Source of the DNA: Gracilariopsis chorda
Taxonomy: Eukaryota > Rhodophyta > Florideophyceae > Gracilariales > Gracilariaceae
Length of the DNA: 64,000 bases
Direction of reading: 5' to 3'
NCBI GenBank assembly: GCA_003194525.1
Contig: NBIV01000304.1
Coordinates: 1-64,000, forward strand
Shown piece after piece: positions 35,814-47,000 of this stretch (the stretch's first letter is position 1; the number at the start of each line of letters is the position of its first letter). Under the pieces are notes generated by a model that saw nothing but the letters and a program-made list of their open reading frames with translations, made no database searches and was not told the origin of the DNA. The position numbers were made by a program, and so were the translations under genes.

Positions 35814-36020
35814 GGGCGCACATTGTCTAATTGCGACGCTATGGTAGAGCTTATCATAATTCCTTCTCAATCTGTCAACAACTAAGGTTAACCGCTAGCT
35901 ACTCCTCGTGAATGACAAGTTCTCTCTACCCCGTTACACCAGTCTTTAACTCCCGACCCAAAATATTGTTGATGGCTGTTGCTTGCTCCCACCCTGCTGC
36001 AGCCGTGTTACGCTCACTAA

Positions 36021-37127
36021 CTAGTATTCCAAGACGTAGTAGAATGGTACAAAGCTTCTGCGGGGAGACCCAAATGTATAATCCATTTCGTTCTGGCGCG
36101 TTTCGCCTCTTCCAGACTTTGCTTGCTTCCCTTCCAAACGACCAATGTAACTGAAAAGACTCTCGGCTGGTGCTGATGACGCCTGGGCCGAAAGCGCGGC
36201 CCGTGCAACCGTGTTGAAAGGCATAGGGCTGATGAGGGGAGACCCTGTATCGGCTTGCTTCTGGAAAGAGAGTGCGGCAGATGGCTCCTTTCGGCCATTA
36301 GCTTCCAGATGGTCCCTCATTCCTCTGTGGAACAATCCAAACACAACTACCATTTCTTCCGAATTGATGGCAAACGTGCCATCCAGCTAGACTGCCTCAA
36401 GAACCACTGCATGATGCAGCACCTTAATGTATTCTTGCATCTGTGAATTGTCACCATCTAAGAAATCCAAGCAACACTCGTTAATATCGAGAACAGCTGC
36501 AATAAGGAAGAGCAGGAGAATATCACGGTATGGTTCATCTGCGTCTTCGTAAACTGGGGCCCATATTGCCACTTCAGTATCAACCGGCTTCCAGAGATGA
36601 CCTAGGCGATGTGCAATTCGATCTGCAATTATGATCGCCAATGCCTTCGTGTGCGCTTTTCGCAATCGAACTAGACGGGCGTCATCTCGCTCCTTGTCGG
36701 CCTCGGCAGAATGTGAAACCGTTGGGCTGGCATGGACGTCCAGGATTCCGTCTTCATCACTTAAAAACCCTCCGGTAGTCGCACTTCGATTACTATTGGA
36801 GCTTCCTTGCTGCGTCACATCACGATCGTCGACTGCGCTCACAAACAACCCACCTTCGCTTTGACATCCAACGCGAATCTGTACTAACCCAAACCATACT
36901 GACGCTGTTTGCTGCTGTGTGAGAGGCGCTTCTGTTCTTGGCAGGAGATCCCGTCGTCTTACTGCAGTAACACTTCGGCTGTTACTGCTCATGGTTTGGC
37001 CCGGTAATGGATCTGCAATGAACGCGCCGCCGACCATTAATTCCCAAAGTCCGCACAAGTAACTTCTTTTGCGCAGCTCGCCCCAGCTTTTCACCGCTAT
37101 TCCGACCGCTCCCTGATCAAAAACCAC
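36021..37127 (-). pseudogene. hAT-like transposase C-terminal fragment
   Basis: One minus frame runs from 37127 to 36021 with a single TAG at 36387-36389. The last part contains LSAQASSAPAESLFSYIGR, a good match to the hAT C-terminal dimerisation motif (ASSAPSERxFS type). The preceding part is Ser-rich and then helical, with DILLLFLIAAVLDI, where hAT transposases often carry a similar hydrophobic block. No BED zinc finger or complete catalytic domain is seen, so only the C-terminal third of a transposase is present. The beginning is uncertain: the frame opens at a GTG, and the first ATG is about 30 codons later. Terminal repeats and an 8-bp duplication were not found. The hAT call rests mainly on the one motif. 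Confidence 0.55.
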
Positions 37128-37161
37128 TTCTTCATTAGCATTAGTTTCACCTGTAAGAGCG

Positions 37162-38545
37162 CTCTACACGAAGCAAGAACTGTTCAAGCTACATCGTTCT
37201 TTCGGACATCCGAGAGTCAACGCCTTGAACAACCTTCTACGGAATGCTAGACCAGAACACTTTTTCACCGAGATTAACACGGCACTTGACGGCATTGTCA
37301 AGGAATGCAAGACGTGTGCAAAACGCGCCGGAAATCCAAGATGATTCAAGCTAACAATCGGACACGAGGGACTGATTTACAACCATACTATCGCTCTCGA
37401 TATCACGTATATTAGACGAAACCGGTACTGTACGTCGTGCATGAAGTTACGCCCTTTTCAAGCGCGACATTCCTCAACAAAGTGAGCTCCACTACGGTGC
37501 AGAAAGCTTTAATGCAATGTTGTAGCAATTTATACGCAGGACCACCAGATATCTTTCGCGTGGACAAGGGATTTATCCTTGTATCCAAGGAGTTTCGAAG
37601 GGCCGCTGCATTTTCTGCAATTGATATCGGCGACGCCCCCATCGAGAGCCCCTCCACAATGTCACATGAGGAAGTCTATTACGAACCTCTACGTACGGTA
37701 TTCGAAAAATTGACGGTCAATCTTCTTAGGGAGGATAACAAACATCTGTTGCACATGGCTGTCTTTTGTCTAAACGGCACAGTCGGCCCGCAGGGTCTCT
37801 GCCCAATGTTGTGCGTCTTCGGAAAGACGCCACGACCCGCTCGCGTGGTGCCATCTCTGAACACATAAGCCGGCGCAAAAGCAATCGAACACGCCATGAA
37901 GATAGTGGAGAAGCAACACGCGTGCCAGAGGTTAGCCTCCGCCAAGAAATACAGTGGAGCTTACGGGAATGAAGAACAGGAGATTGACAGCCTACCATTC
38001 CGATCAGCAGTCCTTGTCTAACGAGAGTCTAGAAAGACCTGGGAAGAGCCTCCCTTCGTCAGCAAAGAAGGGGAGACCGTAAGCGTGCAACTCCCGCACG
38101 GAAGAAAAATCTTTTGCGGTCACGTCGTGAAGCCCGTTACCCATGAGACGCGAAGAACCACTGCCTACAGACTTTTTTGAGTGAGATGCTACCACCGCTT
38201 ACGCAAACAACAATGAAGATGGATTCGTGCTCGCACTCGATGCCGATTTGGGCGGTTTCGTCTAAGCCAGAAGGAAGGAACTCAAAGAATTCAAGACCTC
38301 AATATTTTCAAGGTAATCCACCGATCAGATGTGCTAGATGGAGAACGAATCTATAGCACTCTGTTTCTAGACGTGCTGGACCCTACTGGTAGAGGCGTCA
38401 TTTACAAATCACGATTGATTGCACAGCACTATCAAGACGAGAACGCAAGGTATAACCCGACGAAGGTCCCAACCGTCTCACCGCGGCGCACAGCATCCCC
38501 CCGGTCGAAGTCCACTTCCTCTTGTCTCTCCACTCTGAAGCATTT
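37162..38545 (+). pseudogene. Ty1/copia integrase-RT relic
   Basis: Reading from 37162, KQELFKLHRSFGHPRVNAL and IVKECKTCAKRAG form the HHCC zinc-binding region of a copia integrase. ALDITYI supplies the first core Asp, FRVDKGFIL (other frame) the second, and the DAPIESPSTMSHEEV region the third acidic position. Around 38310-38500, GVIYKSRLIAQHYQDENARY corresponds to the N-terminal part of copia RT (RxVAxGFxQ region). Stops and frame changes break it in several places. It lies on the plus strand, opposite to the intact copia element that follows. Its sequence also differs from that element, so it is another copia lineage. Confidence 0.7.
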
Positions 38546-38808
38546 ATATGTGTATGAGGAGGTGTTGATAGCTAGAAGGCGCTGCGCAAGAAAAGAGCTT
38601 TGCACATCCCCCGTAGGCGCATGCAAAGCGGCCTTTGGCGAAATGCCTCCCTCCCATTAAAAAACTTCAGCAGCAGCAGCAATAGCAAAGCTTGCTGCTT
38701 GGGGTTTAGAAATCCCACAACAACTGTAGTGCCAATCAGTTACAGAAAGCAACGTGTCACTCCTCACCATCATTGGCTGGCGTTGCAGGAAATTAAGGCA
38801 CTTACTGT

Positions 38809-39048
38809 TGAGAGATGTGCTTCGGATATCTTACCGAAGTTCATGACTGCGCAGTGTAGGGAAGGGCCTATCACAAGCAAACAACAATGTGGCACAGCTG
38901 CTTTTTCCCCCCTTACGGTTATCTGGAGGAACTCGTGTGCCTTTATATAGGTTAACTACGCGACCTTTGGGTTACTATGACGTACAACTTGTACTAATGC
39001 AATGTACTATTATGTACGTTATGTCCTAAGTTGTACGTCAATGTCACA
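38809..39048 (-). repeat. Copia 3' LTR (240 bp)
   Basis: Plus strand begins TGAGAGATGTGCTTCGG and ends AATGTCACA; the copy at 55193-55432 matches throughout. Adjacent at 39049-39059 is a run of seven C, which on the sense strand is a G-rich polypurine tract directly before the LTR. Confidence 0.92.
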
Positions 39049-39129
39049 CACCCCCCCGTCGCGTTAGTGCCCTTTCAGAGGAAGCAACATTCACTGCCAA
39101 GATTCGTGATCGTGAGTGGTGCCCTTGGA

Positions 39130-41199
39130 CTAGTCTATGTTCCAATACCCGGTAGCCAACATTCGATTCATCTCTGCTGATTGAGTCGTGCTACGCTTTG
39201 TTAATGCGTCGGCAATATTGTTCCGTCCCGGAATCCAAGATATTTATCAAGCTCACCGGATTCGAAAGCGTTTTGCAGCATTGTCACTGTTTTGCGCAGC
39301 AGAAACTCTCGGCATTCGTGTAGGGTAGTCACTGTATCGAACAGAGACTTCGAGTCTACTAGCATTCGGTGCTTGATATCGCAGTCCTGGAAGATGTTAT
39401 TGAACGATTCCTTAATGTCGTATCCACGATCTTCTGCTTCCGTGCAAGCTAGGATCTCTGCTCCAAACGATTAGTACGTTACTCGGCGTTGTTTTGAGCT
39501 CGCCCAGTATAGCGGGTGGAACAAAGGCTTGTCGTGCATGTCAGTCGTAAGTCTCAGTTCACAGATGAGTCCCGTTTGTCCATATGGTTGTTGGTTAGTT
39601 CCGTGTGACGCGTCCGAAAGGCTAACAATATCCACTGCTGATATTCCCAATGGGCGCACGAACTTGATCACAGGGTGTAGATTTCGTATATCACTCAGCA
39701 TGGCGTTGGCTTCGACGATGTGTTTAACTCTCAAATCTCCTAGTTGTTGCTGCATTCTAGACGTGACGAAAGATGCTTGCGGTAACACTCCTGATCCAAG
39801 GTACATCATCGTCCCGGCCAATGATCTATACTCGTGCGTCTCATATTCGGTGGTTTTGTCCTCTCTTTGTCTTCTCCTGGCCCTAGAGAGATCTATGCTG
39901 TTCAGGCGCTGTAGATAGGGCTCCATGGATAGTTATACGTCTCCTTCGTCGTTGATATTGATATCACATCCTGCGAAGTTGAGTTTGCTGTCGAGTCTGA
40001 TCTTTCCTACCTCGAATTCTTCTTGTAACTTCTGCATGAAGTTTGATATATCCGACGTATGCCCCGCTACTAGAAGGTCGTCGACGAGTTTGATTACTGC
40101 AAGATATATACGACCTTCATCGCGTCGGAGGAACATTCGGTTCACTCCGTATACGCGTGTGAATGCCATGGTATCGAGCAGCCAAGTCTCTATACGTTTG
40201 GCCCATTGTCTGCCTGCTTCGACTATGCCGTATGGTAGCTTCGTGAGCTTCCACAGCACGTGTCTCTTGATTCTGAACTCAGGCGCCGGTCTGACGTATA
40301 TATCCCTGCAGATTGGTCCGCTCTGTAGGTAAGCGCCTTTAATGTCTGCCACGCCAAAGGAGAATCCTAGACGTAGAGCGATGCTGATAAGGAGTCTGAC
40401 GATTATCATGTCTGCATTTGCACAATCCTTCCTGATCTCGTCTTTGTGGTCATCCTTGTTTCCGTGTGTAACGAGTCTGGCTTTGAGTTTGCGCATTTCT
40501 TCCTCATCCTGTTTCACCTTGTACACTGTATGCGACGAAATGATGTTGGCCTCGTCTGGTAATTCTGATTCGTGGACTTCCTCGTATGCACCGATCCAGT
40601 TGTCTCTGTGTTCCTTTTCTGCGGCTTTTTGGAGCAACCATGATGGTGCGAACTGGACTTCGCGAGCGGTGACCTGTCTAGTGCCGATTACTTTTTGCAT
40701 GCTCTTGAGTACTTCTTTTTCCTGGCTATTCAGGGTATTGGGTCCCTCCATCTCCGAATTCTCTAGCAGTTCTTCGGTGTATGCTCCCATGTCCTTGCGT
40801 ACGCGTTCCTCCTTCTGCATGCTAGCCATGAGATATGCTGAAACCTGTGGCTCGTTCTCCTGACCGTCGCTCTGGTCGGGGCTTAACGTGAGGTCGATGT
40901 AGTCCTCCATGAGTCCTTCTGACAGCTCCCTAGTGAGTGTTGAGCTGGGTCGAAGTCGTATATCCTCGTAAGCGACTTTCGATATAGGTCCTTTCTCCTT
41001 TCGTCGCACTTCCACGTAATGAGGGTGTGCTCTCACTACGGTTGCCTCTCTCCACTCGTCGGGTACGTTGTGTGCAGATGTCTTGAAGTAGAACAGGATT
41101 TCATCTCCTGGGTTTATATGCAGTTGAGATAGAGTGGAAGGGTTGCGTGATCGCATGACCTTTTGTAACGCACGGGTCTCGCATTGTTCCATATATGCC
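39130..41199 (-). pseudogene. Copia pol 3' part: integrase tail, RT and RNase H
   Basis: The second half of the copia pol gene. RT contains the first Asp in GVADIKGAYLQSGP and the active-site pair in AVIKLVDDLLVAGHT. RNase H contains SLSDASHGTNQQPYGQTG and a typical end (NIADALTK, then LATGYW) closing at the TAG at 39130. Two lesions are seen: TAA at 39471-39473, where the family has Ser in VTYSSFGAE, and a frame change near 39245. The right edge is the insertion point of the nested gypsy element, where the frame runs artificially into gypsy LTR sequence. The first half of the gene resumes at 52895. Confidence 0.88.
41195..41199. repeat. Target-site duplication ATGCC (left copy)
   Basis: ATGCC precedes the TG start of the gypsy LTR at 41200 and recurs at 52895-52899 after its CA end. 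Joining the flanks through one copy keeps the copia codons in register. Confidence 0.92.
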
Positions 41200-42025
41200 T
41201 GTGGTGCAATGCCCCAAAGGGGAAAAACACCGAAAGACGTTCGGGATCTTCCTCTCACGAGGTGAACCCAGTTGGGTAGAGTCCTCCCAGAGGTGTCACG
41301 GCGAAGCCGGTTTGTAAGACCAGGGACACCTGTCGCGACTTGCGCAGGGAGGTGAAGGCGAAGAATCGGTATCCTCGTGAGCGGGGTGTGATCCTCAGTA
41401 GAGGTATGTTTCCACGTAAGTGGGGGTGTGTGAGCGGATGCGCACACGAGGGCTGCGGATAGCGGGAGGTGCTACCCTAAAAAGGGGAAAAAGGAAGGGC
41501 AAAGAGGAGGAAGAGAGGACGAAGTGAGTCGCGAGAGCGACGAGGACGAACGGCGATGCCGGTAACAATATCCCTATACAGGGCGAAACACCAATGCAAT
41601 TGGAACAATTGTACTCCCAGTGATGGGTCCCTTTAGATGTGCAAGGGGGTTAGATGTCCCGTGGTTCACGGCGTTTCCCTCCAAGGAGGGGTAGAGCAAG
41701 CGCGCGAGCGGTAACAACTAGAGCCAATTCCCCAGGTTGGGGTCCCTTTTTGGGGAAGGTTTACTGGTGCGACGGCAGTGCGCCGTCGCACTAAGTACTA
41801 GCTTCCCAGAAATGGGTGTGCAAATAATAAATAATATTAACTAAAATACTCCACATTTCGTGGCAACATCCACTACTGTAGCCAACCGCCAATTGACCCA
41901 GAACCGTGTCCCACGTGTCCATATCCACCATAGTGGGGCGTAGTTCATATACACACTACACAACCGATAATATCGGGAAAGCGTTCAAGTACCAAGAATC
42001 CCTCCCTGAGGGCGTTTGCACTTCA
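41200..42025 (-). repeat. Gypsy 3' LTR (826 bp)
   Basis: Plus strand TGTGGTGCAATG to GTTTGCACTTCA. It aligns end to end with 52068-52894, and with the solo LTR at 57094-57918 in reverse. It contains numerous hairpins, the longest having a 9-bp stem (TGCGACGGC facing GCCGTCGCA) near 41770-41793. Confidence 0.95.
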
Positions 42026-42038
42026 TATCCCCCCCTTA
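42026..42038 (-). promoter_or_regulatory. Polypurine tract
   Basis: On the sense strand AAGGGGGGGATA directly abuts the 3' LTR. This is the expected site and composition for priming plus-strand DNA synthesis. Confidence 0.75.
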
Positions 42039-42081
42039 AGACGGGAAAACGACCGCGGACGCGGAGGATTCCCAGACGAAA

Positions 42082-43869
42082 ATGGGTGATAAAAGCGCGT
42101 GCTCTGTCTCCGGTTCTCCGGTAAAGCCCTCTGCACCAGAGTCATCAAGCACACAAACGACAACAACAGCCACCCTCCAAAAGGGAAAAATGAACGACGA
42201 CAACAACATCAACAACCACAGCCAACCTCCGAGACTTCTCGGGCGATACACCACCGGTTTCCGGTCAGTTCCCCTGCCTCAGGGCGATCGAAATCCGGTA
42301 CAACCGGGGAATATGGCTGCTGCTGCCGACCATCCCTTCGCATTACCACCTTCGGTGGTGTCCTCCGGAACCACTCCGGTGTCCAACTGGCCAACCTACA
42401 ACACCCTGGTGGGGCTCAACCCGATGAATCGGAATCACGCGTCGCGCCTGCGCCTTGCCCCGTGGTTTCACCCGGTCGCTGTCCTCAATGAGGGATTGGT
42501 CACCGCTTATGCGGATGGCTCAGACACCCTTCCCGGGGATCTGCCCAGAGCAGTCACCACGTCGTGGGATTGGCGTCACCGGATTGCGATTCCGCGTCAC
42601 CACCTCCGAAGAATTTCGGGCGAGACCGTCGCTGCGGCGCAGACCGCGTTGACGCGGATGGCGTACCAACAGAAGAGCCGGGCTCCATTCGATGTACCGG
42701 TCCCACCGGAGTTTGGCTTTGACGTTAGCTACTTCCGCACTCGCGGGGAGATTGGGTACGGCGAGAACCTGTTCCGCCTCGAGACCCTCGCTTGGAGGAA
42801 TTTCCCCGCAGCGCGGCAAGAAGCCCTTTGCTAGGAGCGACCGATTATTCGGGCGGAGTTCAGGTACCTTCCCCAGCAATACCGGTCCAACTTTCTCCAA
42901 AACTTCATCCGCTACGAGCGGCGTTGGCGATCCCGATTCGGGTATTTTATCCCGTATCACAACGTGGAGATAGAGCGGATTGCGCCGCCTCACCGACTAG
43001 GTCGGTATGTAGCACTCCCCGAGTGGTGGCGCTTCCATGAAGCCTGCCGGGGGTGCTACATAGAACTCCCGCCGGTACTTACGTACCTCGGTTCGCTGCT
43101 CATGCAGGATCCCCGGTCGGGGTTGTGGTCCGTAGTGGTTACGGAGTGGGCGGCCCGCACTGCGGCTTATATCCTCAACGAGGGTTACGACCAGTATCGT
43201 CTCTGGTTCCTTCAACCGCGTGTGCGGGCAGCGATCCGAAACCTGGATCTTCGCATCCCCCTTGGGGGCCAGGCCAACAATGAAGAGGTCCTCCAATTAC
43301 TTGGGTACATCGACAGCGTTAGCTGGAGTGAGGTCCCGCTGGAGCAAAGCGGTCGTGTGGATGGCGGTAGCGGTAACACCGGTGGTCCAGGACTCAGTAG
43401 AAACATCGCCCTTGCGGGGGATTTTATCTACTTCGACCCCTGGGAGTTCCGGGAAATTTCCTCCGAGGAGGCGCGCGAGCTTCGCGATACGCCCCGGCAT
43501 GTTCCGGAAGACCACCCGGTGGGGTACGTCGATTCTGACGACTACTACCGCGCATACGGCGGGGATGACCCAATGGTCGATAACGAACCGGAAGAACCCG
43601 GGGAGATGGACGTAGAGGAAACCGGCGCTAGCGCGGAAGCTTTCCCAGAGGGGGTATCTCCGGCCGAGCCGGCTGCTGACCCTTCGGCGGCAAGTGCCGG
43701 ACCTTCTATCCCCAGCGGGGTGACGGCGAATGAAAACGAAATCATCGCACGTTTCCTCCGGGGTGCCGGTCTTAGCGCTGCCGAGGTATCGGGGGATGTC
43801 ACCACCATGGCGGACGCGTTGGCCTACCGCCTTGCTGGGGGTTACGCCCCGGACGATGGGGGTGAGTGA
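42082..43869 (+). CDS. Antisense ORF of the gypsy element, one internal TAG
   Basis: An open plus-strand frame of about 595 codons opposite to gag-pol, lying between the end of pol (44061) and the 3' LTR (42025) and convergent with pol. It starts at ATG 42082, 56 bp inside the LTR boundary, so transcription would have to begin in or near the LTR on the antisense strand. A TAG at 42832-42834 divides it, and the frame continues without loss on the other side. The N-terminus is Ser/Thr/Asn-rich, the middle is aromatic and Arg-rich (PQQYRSNFLQNFIRYERRW, then LPEWWRFHEACRGC), and the C-terminus is acidic (NEPEEPGEMDVEE). No known domain is recognised. Antisense ORFs at this position are known in plant Tat-lineage gypsy elements (Retand, Grande, Ogre). 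A role is not established. Confidence 0.6.
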
Positions 43870-44060
43870 ACCCTCTAGTCTATTTTCCTGGTTCTTCTTT
43901 CCCTGGCTATGCCAGTTAGTGTAGTGTAGTATTGTGGGGAGCTAGCTGCTCCCTTGAATAAACTTTCCCGTTTAGAACGGTGCTTCTCGGTTGAGTTCCC
44001 CGTCTTCGACGGACTTTGCCTTGTTATCCTTTCCTTTCGCTCTCCCCTCGCGCGGCAACG

Positions 44061-47000
44061 TTACCCAACTTGGGCATTAACCAGCGTGGCTGGGGCTGCA
44101 GTTCCCGTTTGACGGTGGTATCGCAGGACCTGCGACCGTGGGACGTGTTCAATTGGCTCCCACGTATCCCCACTGGGGTCATACCCGTACCAGCGGACGC
44201 AGTATTGTAGAATACCATCCTGGTCCCAGGTGTGTCCGACAAGTCGGTCTACTACGAACTCTCGTTCGTAGACCTGCCGGCCGTGCCAGGTGGTGGTTGT
44301 AATCCCTGGCGAGGGTTGCCCGCGGTGCGGTATAATGTCCCTTAGCAGGGTGTTCGGCGATAACTCCGACGTTGCCGTGCGCTGTCCTAGTGGCCGCTGC
44401 TCATGCGGGAAAATATCCCTCAAGAGGGTGTGTGGTGTCACGGTTTTCACCGGCAAGTCGTTCCCCAGAGGGGTGTCGTTTTTCCCGTCTTCACGGTAGG
44501 CCGGGCGAACCGCCAGTCGGCGGGGGACTTGGGTTCCGCCTTCGCGGTTGAGCTCACGAACCGCGAGTTTGCGGGAAGATGACCGCTCCTGCGGGATCGG
44601 CATTTCCACAATCCCCTGGGGGGGCCCGTGCGACACGGTGATTGGGTGGCAAACCGCCTCCCTGCCAGGCGCGCGAGCGCTCTGCACCATACGTTCCGGC
44701 GATGCCGTGGTGTCCCCGGCTACTGACGGGTTGCCTGGGGCTAACTCCGGTACACCGGTATTTTGGTCAAAATTCCCCTTTGGGGGGTGCCGGGCAGGTG
44801 CCGATGACACCCTTTTCAGGGGCTTGGCCGCTAAGTGCGCTGCACCGTCTCCACGCGGAGGAGCAGCGTCCGGTATGACCGGTTTCGAGCGTGTGATGGG
44901 GTGCGCTTTTTCCGAGTTCCTCGGTTCTTCCCCGCAGCGTTGCGGGAGGTGGCGCAAATTATTCCCCGTAGCGGGGGCTTTGATTCCGTCAACGACGGGA
45001 GGCGTTTCCGGTGCTTGCGAGCCAGGGCATAAAGCTTCGACTGCGGCTTGGCTGCCTTTTTCCCCAAGAGGGGTGTGGGTATTTCCCTGTGAGGCCGGCG
45101 TATCTGGGCGCCCCTTCTCCGCAAGGCGCGGGTCTGATCGACCTGATTGAACCGCTTCCGCGGGGACTTCCGCCAACGGCGGCTTCGAGGCATCGCCCTG
45201 CTCAGGGGATTGGGGGCAATCGTCACCATACTCCCTTGTCGGGCATCCTTCCCTGACAGGGGTGTGCGGTAGTTGCGCTTCAACTTCCTGTGTAGCACGG
45301 TATGTTTTCCGCGTTTGTGGCGATGCCTCCGGGGATGGATTGGGCGATTGCCTTTCCGCTGCTGCGGTATTGGAGTGAGACTTCTCGTTTTCCCGTGACA
45401 AACGGTGCATTTGCCGCTTTTGCGGGGCCTGCGCGTCTGGTTCCTGTTGCACAGCACTGCCCGGGAACGGGGGATTAGTGTCGCGTGACATAATCCGTGC
45501 TCTACGGTCAGTGTTCCGTATGTTACGGCGTGTTTCCCGTTGCGACGGCGATATCGTTCCTCGAAAACGAGTGTTCTCCTCCTCCTCCTTAGACGGAGCG
45601 GCGGGATAAGGGATAACATTCCCCGCCTGGCGGGTATTGATGCGCGCCAGTGGGGCGGACGTGGTAGGGGCGGGCGCTGAGGGGCCCGAATTACCCGGCT
45701 GAGCCGGTGAGTCCGACAGAGTCGGTAGGTCTGAGAATCCCCGGCTGGGGTTTGGTAGTACCGTAGGTCTAGTACTCCCGGATGGTTCCGGTGTTCCAGA
45801 GTCCGTAGAAACGGGTTTGCCTGGATCCAGGACTACCTCTGACGAGGGAGGAGGGGCAAGGACAACACGATCACGGGAAATCCGTTCGTGCGTGTCGCCC
45901 ATCTCTACCACGACAGTGTCGGTGTTAACAGAGATGACCTTGAATCGTCCATCGGCCACAGGCGAGAGTTTATGGCGCTTCTCCCGTTCCGGGTTGTAGT
46001 ACTCCTTCCTGATGAAGACGTAGTTATTCGCCCGAATCGGGGACGGTTTCCCTCGCAAGCGAGCATCAAAATCCCGCTTGTAAGCGGCTTGGGCCCGTGC
46101 CATAGACATCTGCGCAGCGGGGACCAGCTTGGAAAGCCATTGCTTCCATTGCTGCCGGTAGATACCCACAGATGGGAAATTGTCCAAGGTAGCTTGGGGT
46201 TCCAGCGCCACAGACGGGGGTGTTCTAGATAGAACCAACTCGAATGGCGAAACTCTGGTAGTCCGGTGTACCTGCGTATTGTACGCGTAGGTTACCGCAT
46301 CAGCGTAGAGATCCCAATTCGTTGGGTGGTCAGCGACGTAGGGACGTAACGCCGTGAGTAACGTCCGGTTAAACCGTTCAACTTGCCCATTACACTGGGG
46401 GTCGTAGGTAGTCGTGAACAAGTTCTTGACATCCAGGATGCGACAAACATCCTGGAAGAACTTGCTCACGAACTGCTTCCCGTTGTCGGAGAGCACCTCC
46501 ACAGGGGGACCGTAGACAAAAATCCAGTGCTTCACCAGAGCCTGGGCCACCGTGAGAGCGGTTATCCTCCGAAGAGGGACAGTCCGTACCAGCTTAGAAA
46601 AGCGGTCGGTGATGACAAGTAGAAACTTGTTTCCAGGTTTTGTGGTGAGTAGTGGTCCGAGAAGATCAATTGCGATAAACTCGAGTGGCGCCCTTGCGGG
46701 GAATAGTTTCATCTTCTTCGCATTTTTGCGGAGTTTGACGCGATTCTTCGCGCATTCGCTACAAAACCGCACGGTTGCGTAGCAATCCACCGCCATTGCG
46801 GGCCAATAGAAATCCCTTCGCAGGGTTAGGTAGAGTTTCCTCCCACCTTGGTGACCTCCAATGGGGGCGCAGTGTGATAGATGTAACACCCGCGATTGCA
46901 GGGAATGTGGTACCACAATCTGTGGGCGGGCTTCGACCTTTCTTACGAGGTAGCCTTTGTCGTTTACCCCGAAAGGGAGATCTTCACCACCGTTGATACG

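Larger units (their letters stand above)
34709..36020. other. Intergenic with gypsy RT relic and microsatellite
   Basis: Contains the gypsy relic at 35190-35440 and the microsatellite at 35761-35813, listed separately. Nothing else is supported. Confidence 0.5.

Noticed and set aside
38567-38600. TGTTGATAGC, identical to the start of the LTR at 29369, within the copia relic
   Set aside because: Homology ends after ten bases; a chance match or a shared terminus motif only.
40342-40863. Plus-strand ORF of 173 codons opposite copia RT
   Set aside because: Shadow of the RT frame, Ser/Leu-rich, with no domain.
44548-45150. 200-codon plus-strand ORF within gypsy pol
   Set aside because: It lies opposite the Pro/Ser/Arg-rich pol spacer and is explained as a shadow frame in GC-rich DNA. 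The antisense ORF at 42082 is different because no pol coding lies opposite it.
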